From NCBI GenBank assembly GCA_029007295.1, contig JAQXHN010000003.1, positions 47,344-111,343 on the forward strand: a stretch of 64,000 bases of DNA, given 5' to 3'. This stretch comes from Clostridia bacterium (lineage in GTDB: Bacteria > Bacillota > Clostridia > Oscillospirales > CAG-272). The translations under genes and the position numbers were made by a program. The first letter of the stretch is position 1. Each line of letters opens with the position of its first letter. Shown piece by piece: positions 60,433 to 64,000 of this stretch. The notes beneath the pieces are model-generated. The model was not told the origin of the DNA. It worked only from the letters and a program-made list of their open reading frames with translations, and made no database searches.

Positions 60433-61116
60433 ATGAAAAAAATCAGCAAAATTACATGGGGTGCAGTTCTTATAGCCTTAGGCGTCATATTCGCTTTGAA
60501 CGCCTTGGAAGTCACCGACATTCATTTATTCTTTGACGGATGGTGGACATTGTTTATCATCGTTCCCTGCTTTATCGGATTTCTCAGCGAAAGAGAAAAA
60601 ACAAGCAATATCATAGGTCTTATTATCGGCGTATTTTTACTGCTTTGCTGTCAGAATGTGTTTGGCTTTGATATGCTTTGGAAAATAGCTGTTCCCGCAA
60701 TTATCGTAATCATCGGTATAAAGCTCATTTTCGGAGCGGTTTTAGGAGACAAAGCAATAAAAATACTGGAAAATACAAAGCAGAACGGCGAGGATATTAA
60801 AGTCGGATGCGCAACCTTTTCCGGTCAGAATCTTAACTTTAACGGCGAGCAGTTTAAAGGGGCAGAACTTACGGCGGTTTTCGGGGGCGTAAAGTGCGAC
60901 CTTACCAATGCAATTATTGACAACGACTGCGCTATTACAGCAACAAGCGTTTTCGGCGGAATTGATATTATCGTTCCCGATAATATAAATATCAAGATTA
61001 ATTCAAATTCTATTTTCGGAGGTGTTTCCGAAAAAAACCGCCGTCCGAACGTTCAGGGTGCCGTAACCCTATACATCAATGCAACGTGTATCTTCGGGGG
61101 TGTTGAAATTAAATGA
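60433..61116 (+). CDS. LiaF-like / DUF5668 membrane protein
   Basis: N-terminal TMs (ITWGAVLIALGVIFALNAL...) and C-terminal beta-repeat domain (VFGGVKCDLTNAIIDNDCAITATSVFGGIDIIVP). Confidence 0.83.
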   Translation: MKKISKITWGAVLIALGVIFALNALEVTDIHLFFDGWWTLFIIVPCFIGFLSEREKTSNIIGLIIGVFLLLCCQNVFGFDMLWKIAVPAIIVIIGIKLIFGAVLGDKAIKILENTKQNGEDIKVGCATFSGQNLNFNGEQFKGAELTAVFGGVKCDLTNAIIDNDCAITATSVFGGIDIIVPDNINIKINSNSIFGGVSEKNRRPNVQGAVTLYINATCIFGGVEIK

Positions 61117-61925
61117 ATCCCTTGCAGAAAGCAATTAAATATCTTGCAATTGCATTTGCAATTTTCCTTATCGTTACCATCATCGGCGGAATTATGACAG
61201 GAATTGCCGGAATTTCGTTACTGTTCTCGGACAGCGACGGCACTACGGGTGAAATGCAGATGTACCCTATTGACGGCGATATTTCTTCCCTTTCTATCGA
61301 TTTAAGCGGAGCAAAGCTTCAAATTAAAGCTTCGGACACCTTATCGGTAGAAAGCAATAATAATTATATTTCCGTAAAATCAGAGGAAGGCAGGCTTAGT
61401 ATAAAAGAAACAAGAAAGCTGTTTACAGTCTACCCAAAAGGCATAACCGTCATTTTGAATATTCCAGAGGATTATGTTTTCGATAAGGCATCTGTTGAAA
61501 CAGGCGCCGGCAGGGTTAAAATTGACGCTCTTTGCGCCGACATATTAAATCTTTCTTTAGGCGCAGGCGAAGCGGATATTAAAAATCTAACGGCTCGTGA
61601 ACGAGCAGAAATTGACGCAGGCGCAGGAAAGCTAAAGATTAACGGCGGACTTCTTAATAATCTCGAGCTTGATATGGGAGTCGGAGACCTTACGCTGAAA
61701 AGCCGTATAGAGGGAAAAAGCAGTCTCGATTACGGAATCGGCGACACCGAGCTTATTCTATTAGGAGACAAAGACAACTATAAAATTGAAATCGATAAGG
61801 GAATAGGAACAGCAAGCGTTGCGGGAGAAAATGTACATGACGATTATATCTACGGCAACGGTAAAAACAGAATTGAAATCGACGGCGGCATCGGTTCAAT
61901 GAAAATTGATTTTTCAGAGGATTGA
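61113..61925 (+). CDS. DUF4097-type beta-helix membrane-anchored protein
   Basis: N-terminal TM, then GAGRVKIDALCADILNLSLGAGEADIKNL repeats; ATGA overlap with the LiaF-like gene. Confidence 0.8.
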   Translation: MNPLQKAIKYLAIAFAIFLIVTIIGGIMTGIAGISLLFSDSDGTTGEMQMYPIDGDISSLSIDLSGAKLQIKASDTLSVESNNNYISVKSEEGRLSIKETRKLFTVYPKGITVILNIPEDYVFDKASVETGAGRVKIDALCADILNLSLGAGEADIKNLTARERAEIDAGAGKLKINGGLLNNLELDMGVGDLTLKSRIEGKSSLDYGIGDTELILLGDKDNYKIEIDKGIGTASVAGENVHDDYIYGNGKNRIEIDGGIGSMKIDFSED

Positions 61926-61946
61926 TTATTAAGGAGTATTTCTGAA

Positions 61947-62450
61947 ATGAAACCAAATTCGATTGTATTTACTTCTAAAAACGGTAACACACAAAAATAT
62001 GCCTATATGTTGGGAGAACAAATCAGTTTGCCTGTATATTCTCTTGAGCAAGCCTATTCAAAGCTCTCCGACGGGTGCCCGATTATTTATCTTGGTTGGA
62101 TCCATGCAAGCCATGTCAAAGGCTATTCGAAGGCTGCAAAGCATTTTACAGTTCGTGCAGTCTTAGGCGTAGGGCTGTGCGACACCGGAACGCTTCTCGA
62201 CGAAGTTCGAAGCGCCTCCTCTATACCGGAAAGTATTACGCTTTTCACGCTTCAGGGCGGCTTTAACAGGAGCAAGCTAAAAGGAATGGATAAAATATTG
62301 ATATCTATGCTTATAAAAGGCCTTTCCTCAAAAAAACAGCTAACACCGCAGGATGAGCGCATGCTGAAGCTGCTGAGCAAGGATGAATGCTATGTTACGG
62401 CGGAAAATCTTAACGGATTTTTACGCTGGTATAAGGAGCAATATACATGA
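61947..62450 (+). CDS. Flavodoxin-fold domain protein
   Basis: VFTSKNGNTQKYAYMLGEQISLPVYSLEQA, phosphate-binding-loop-like S/T-x-x-G-N-T. Confidence 0.7.
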   Translation: MKPNSIVFTSKNGNTQKYAYMLGEQISLPVYSLEQAYSKLSDGCPIIYLGWIHASHVKGYSKAAKHFTVRAVLGVGLCDTGTLLDEVRSASSIPESITLFTLQGGFNRSKLKGMDKILISMLIKGLSSKKQLTPQDERMLKLLSKDECYVTAENLNGFLRWYKEQYT

Positions 62451-63424
62451 GCTGTGTTTTGAGAAAATGGAGAATGTCCGATGCAAAGGATTTGGCAAAA
62501 GCGCTGAACAATGAAAAAATACTGAACAATCTGCGGGACGGACTTCCGTTTCCGTACACAGAGCAGGACGCATACAATTATATTGTCTCAATGCTTTCTT
62601 CAGACGAAAACAGTACTTTTGCATATGCCATAACGAAAAATGACATAGCAATAGGTAGTATAGCTGCCTTCCGTCAGAATAATATTCACCGTCAGACTGC
62701 GAAAATAGGCTATTATTTGTCTGAAGAATACTGGGGCAGAGGTATCATGACGCAAGCAATTCGTCGGCTTTGCGACATACTCTTTGAAACCACCGATATC
62801 ATCAGAATTTATGCCGAACCGTTCGCCTACAATACTCCCTCAATAAGAGTGCTTGAAAAAGCCGGATTCCTATATGAGGGGACTATGAAAAACAATGCTG
62901 TGAAAAACGGTAAGATACTTGATATGACGCTATACAGCATTACCCGAACAACACAGACTTACCCTGTCAGAAGACTTAACAAAGAGGAGATACCTGAGGC
63001 GAAGGAGCTGTGCCTGCGGGTGTTTCTTGAATTTGTAGCGCCTGAATATTCGCCTGAAGGCGTTGCCGCTTTCCAAGCTGCTCTGAATGATCCGGAACGT
63101 ACGCGACGCCTTGTATTTTACGGTTGTTTTGATGGGGATAAGCTGATAGGAGTACTGTATATGAGGGAGCCTCAGCATATAGGGGGATTTTTCGTAGATG
63201 CTTTATATCAACGACGGGGTATAGGCAGACGTCTTTTTGACGCAATGCGACTTGACTATTCACATCAGGTGTTCACCGTAAATTCATCACCTTATGCCGT
63301 AAAGATTTACAGTCATCTTGGCTTTAAACCGATAGAACTTGAGCAAACCGTAAACGGTCTTCGGTTTACGCCTATGCTATACAATGAAAAATCCACCAAA
63401 AGTAATACGAATTATACAAATTAA
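62447..63424 (+). CDS. Tandem GNAT acetyltransferase (RimJ/L-like N-terminal plus second GNAT C-terminal)
   Basis: GYYLSEEYWGRGIMTQAIRRLCDILF, NTPSIRVLEKAGFLYEG (domain 1); FFVDALYQRRGIGRRLFDAMR, VNSSPYAVKIYSHLGFKPI (domain 2). Confidence 0.87.
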   Translation: MSCVLRKWRMSDAKDLAKALNNEKILNNLRDGLPFPYTEQDAYNYIVSMLSSDENSTFAYAITKNDIAIGSIAAFRQNNIHRQTAKIGYYLSEEYWGRGIMTQAIRRLCDILFETTDIIRIYAEPFAYNTPSIRVLEKAGFLYEGTMKNNAVKNGKILDMTLYSITRTTQTYPVRRLNKEEIPEAKELCLRVFLEFVAPEYSPEGVAAFQAALNDPERTRRLVFYGCFDGDKLIGVLYMREPQHIGGFFVDALYQRRGIGRRLFDAMRLDYSHQVFTVNSSPYAVKIYSHLGFKPIELEQTVNGLRFTPMLYNEKSTKSNTNYTN

Positions 63425-63520
63425 TAATCTTAATCAAATATTAAATGGGACATTATTAGAATCAGCGATAAATAAAGCAAAATATCGAAAGAAGTACAAC
63501 CTTAATATACGGATATAGAC

Positions 63521-63558
63521 AAAGGGCGAAGATACCGATGAAAGTATCTTCGCCCTTC
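63521..63558. terminator. Strong terminator-like hairpin
   Basis: aagggcgaagatac-cgatgaaa-gtatcttcgccctt perfect stem. Confidence 0.65.
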
Positions 63559-63790
63559 ACGTATATTATTCGTAAACGGGTTAGCAAGAATTTGAAAGGC
63601 TTTAAATAAATCGCTGTAAGATAAATTATAAGATAAAATAGTCGATTATAAAGTATTTTTATTAAATGCTAAATTGAAATATTTCTTAGCTTTTTTGCTT
63701 TTCCAAATAATGAATTAAAATAAGATTTATAAGTAAAATAGTATTTTAAAATATAATACATATATTTTATAGTGTGGTTATTCCCAAAAG

Positions 63791-63820
63791 TAAAATAAAA
63801 AAGGACTCAAAACGAGTCCT
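63791..63820 (-). terminator. rRNA operon terminator
   Basis: Minus strand: aggactc-gtttt-gagtcctTTTTTATTTTA, about 70 nt beyond the 23S 3' end. Confidence 0.8.
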
Positions 63821-63886
63821 CCAAAAAAGTGTGCATTAAAAACCGAATAAAGGAAGAGCAAACGGAAACTCAACCTTCCGTTAGGA

Positions 63887-64000
63887 AGTTCAAGCCCTCG
63901 GTCTATTAGTATCGGTCAGCTGAACACATTACTGTGCTTACACCTCCGACCTATCAAACTTGTAGTCTGCAAGTGACCTTACCAACTTGAAGTTGTGGGA
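63887..64000 (-). rRNA. 23S ribosomal RNA, 3' end (partial, runs off the right edge)
   Basis: Minus strand ...ttgataggtcggaggtgtaagcacagtaatgtgttcagctgaccgatactaatagaccgagggcttgaactt: conserved 23S 3' terminus. Confidence 0.93.

Noticed and set aside
63590-63790. Very AT-rich intergenic stretch as a mobile-element scar
   Set aside because: No inverted/direct repeats, integrase or transposase seen; simple AT-rich spacer before the rRNA operon terminator.

Overview
The window is 64 kb of a low-to-moderate GC Firmicutes chromosome. Gene content and synteny suggest a gut Clostridia/Oscillospirales-type genome; this is inference, not verified. Most of it is chromosomal core. One block is infC-rpmI-rplT, an rRNA methyltransferase, dprA-topA-trmFO-plsX-rnc, an Elp3-like radical SAM gene, a PHP gene, smc-ftsY, an rdgB::nadD fusion, yqeK, an LCP gene, rsfS-leuS and rpsU. 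A second block is apgM, lepB, rbgA, rnhB, yraN, thrC, tig, clpP and clpX. The accessory parts are: fucI; a ceramidase-like/GH20/Gfo-Idh operon with a nearby DegT aminotransferase; a 1125-aa (alpha/alpha)6-type glycosidase-like protein next to a GH13 enzyme; a YesMN-like two-component system with LiaF-like/DUF4097 genes; and a tandem GNAT protein. The right edge enters the 3' end of a 23S rRNA on the minus strand. No CRISPR array, prophage, transposase or tRNA was found. The most interesting non-routine signals are a structured RNA element at about 58.05-58.19 kb with its own minus-strand promoter, an unassigned structured leader with a terminator upstream of mgtE, the rdgB-nadD fusion, an AUA start for infC, a histone-H1-like tail on trigger factor, and the uncharacterised glycosidase cluster. 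All product calls come from reading the protein sequences by eye; no database search was run.
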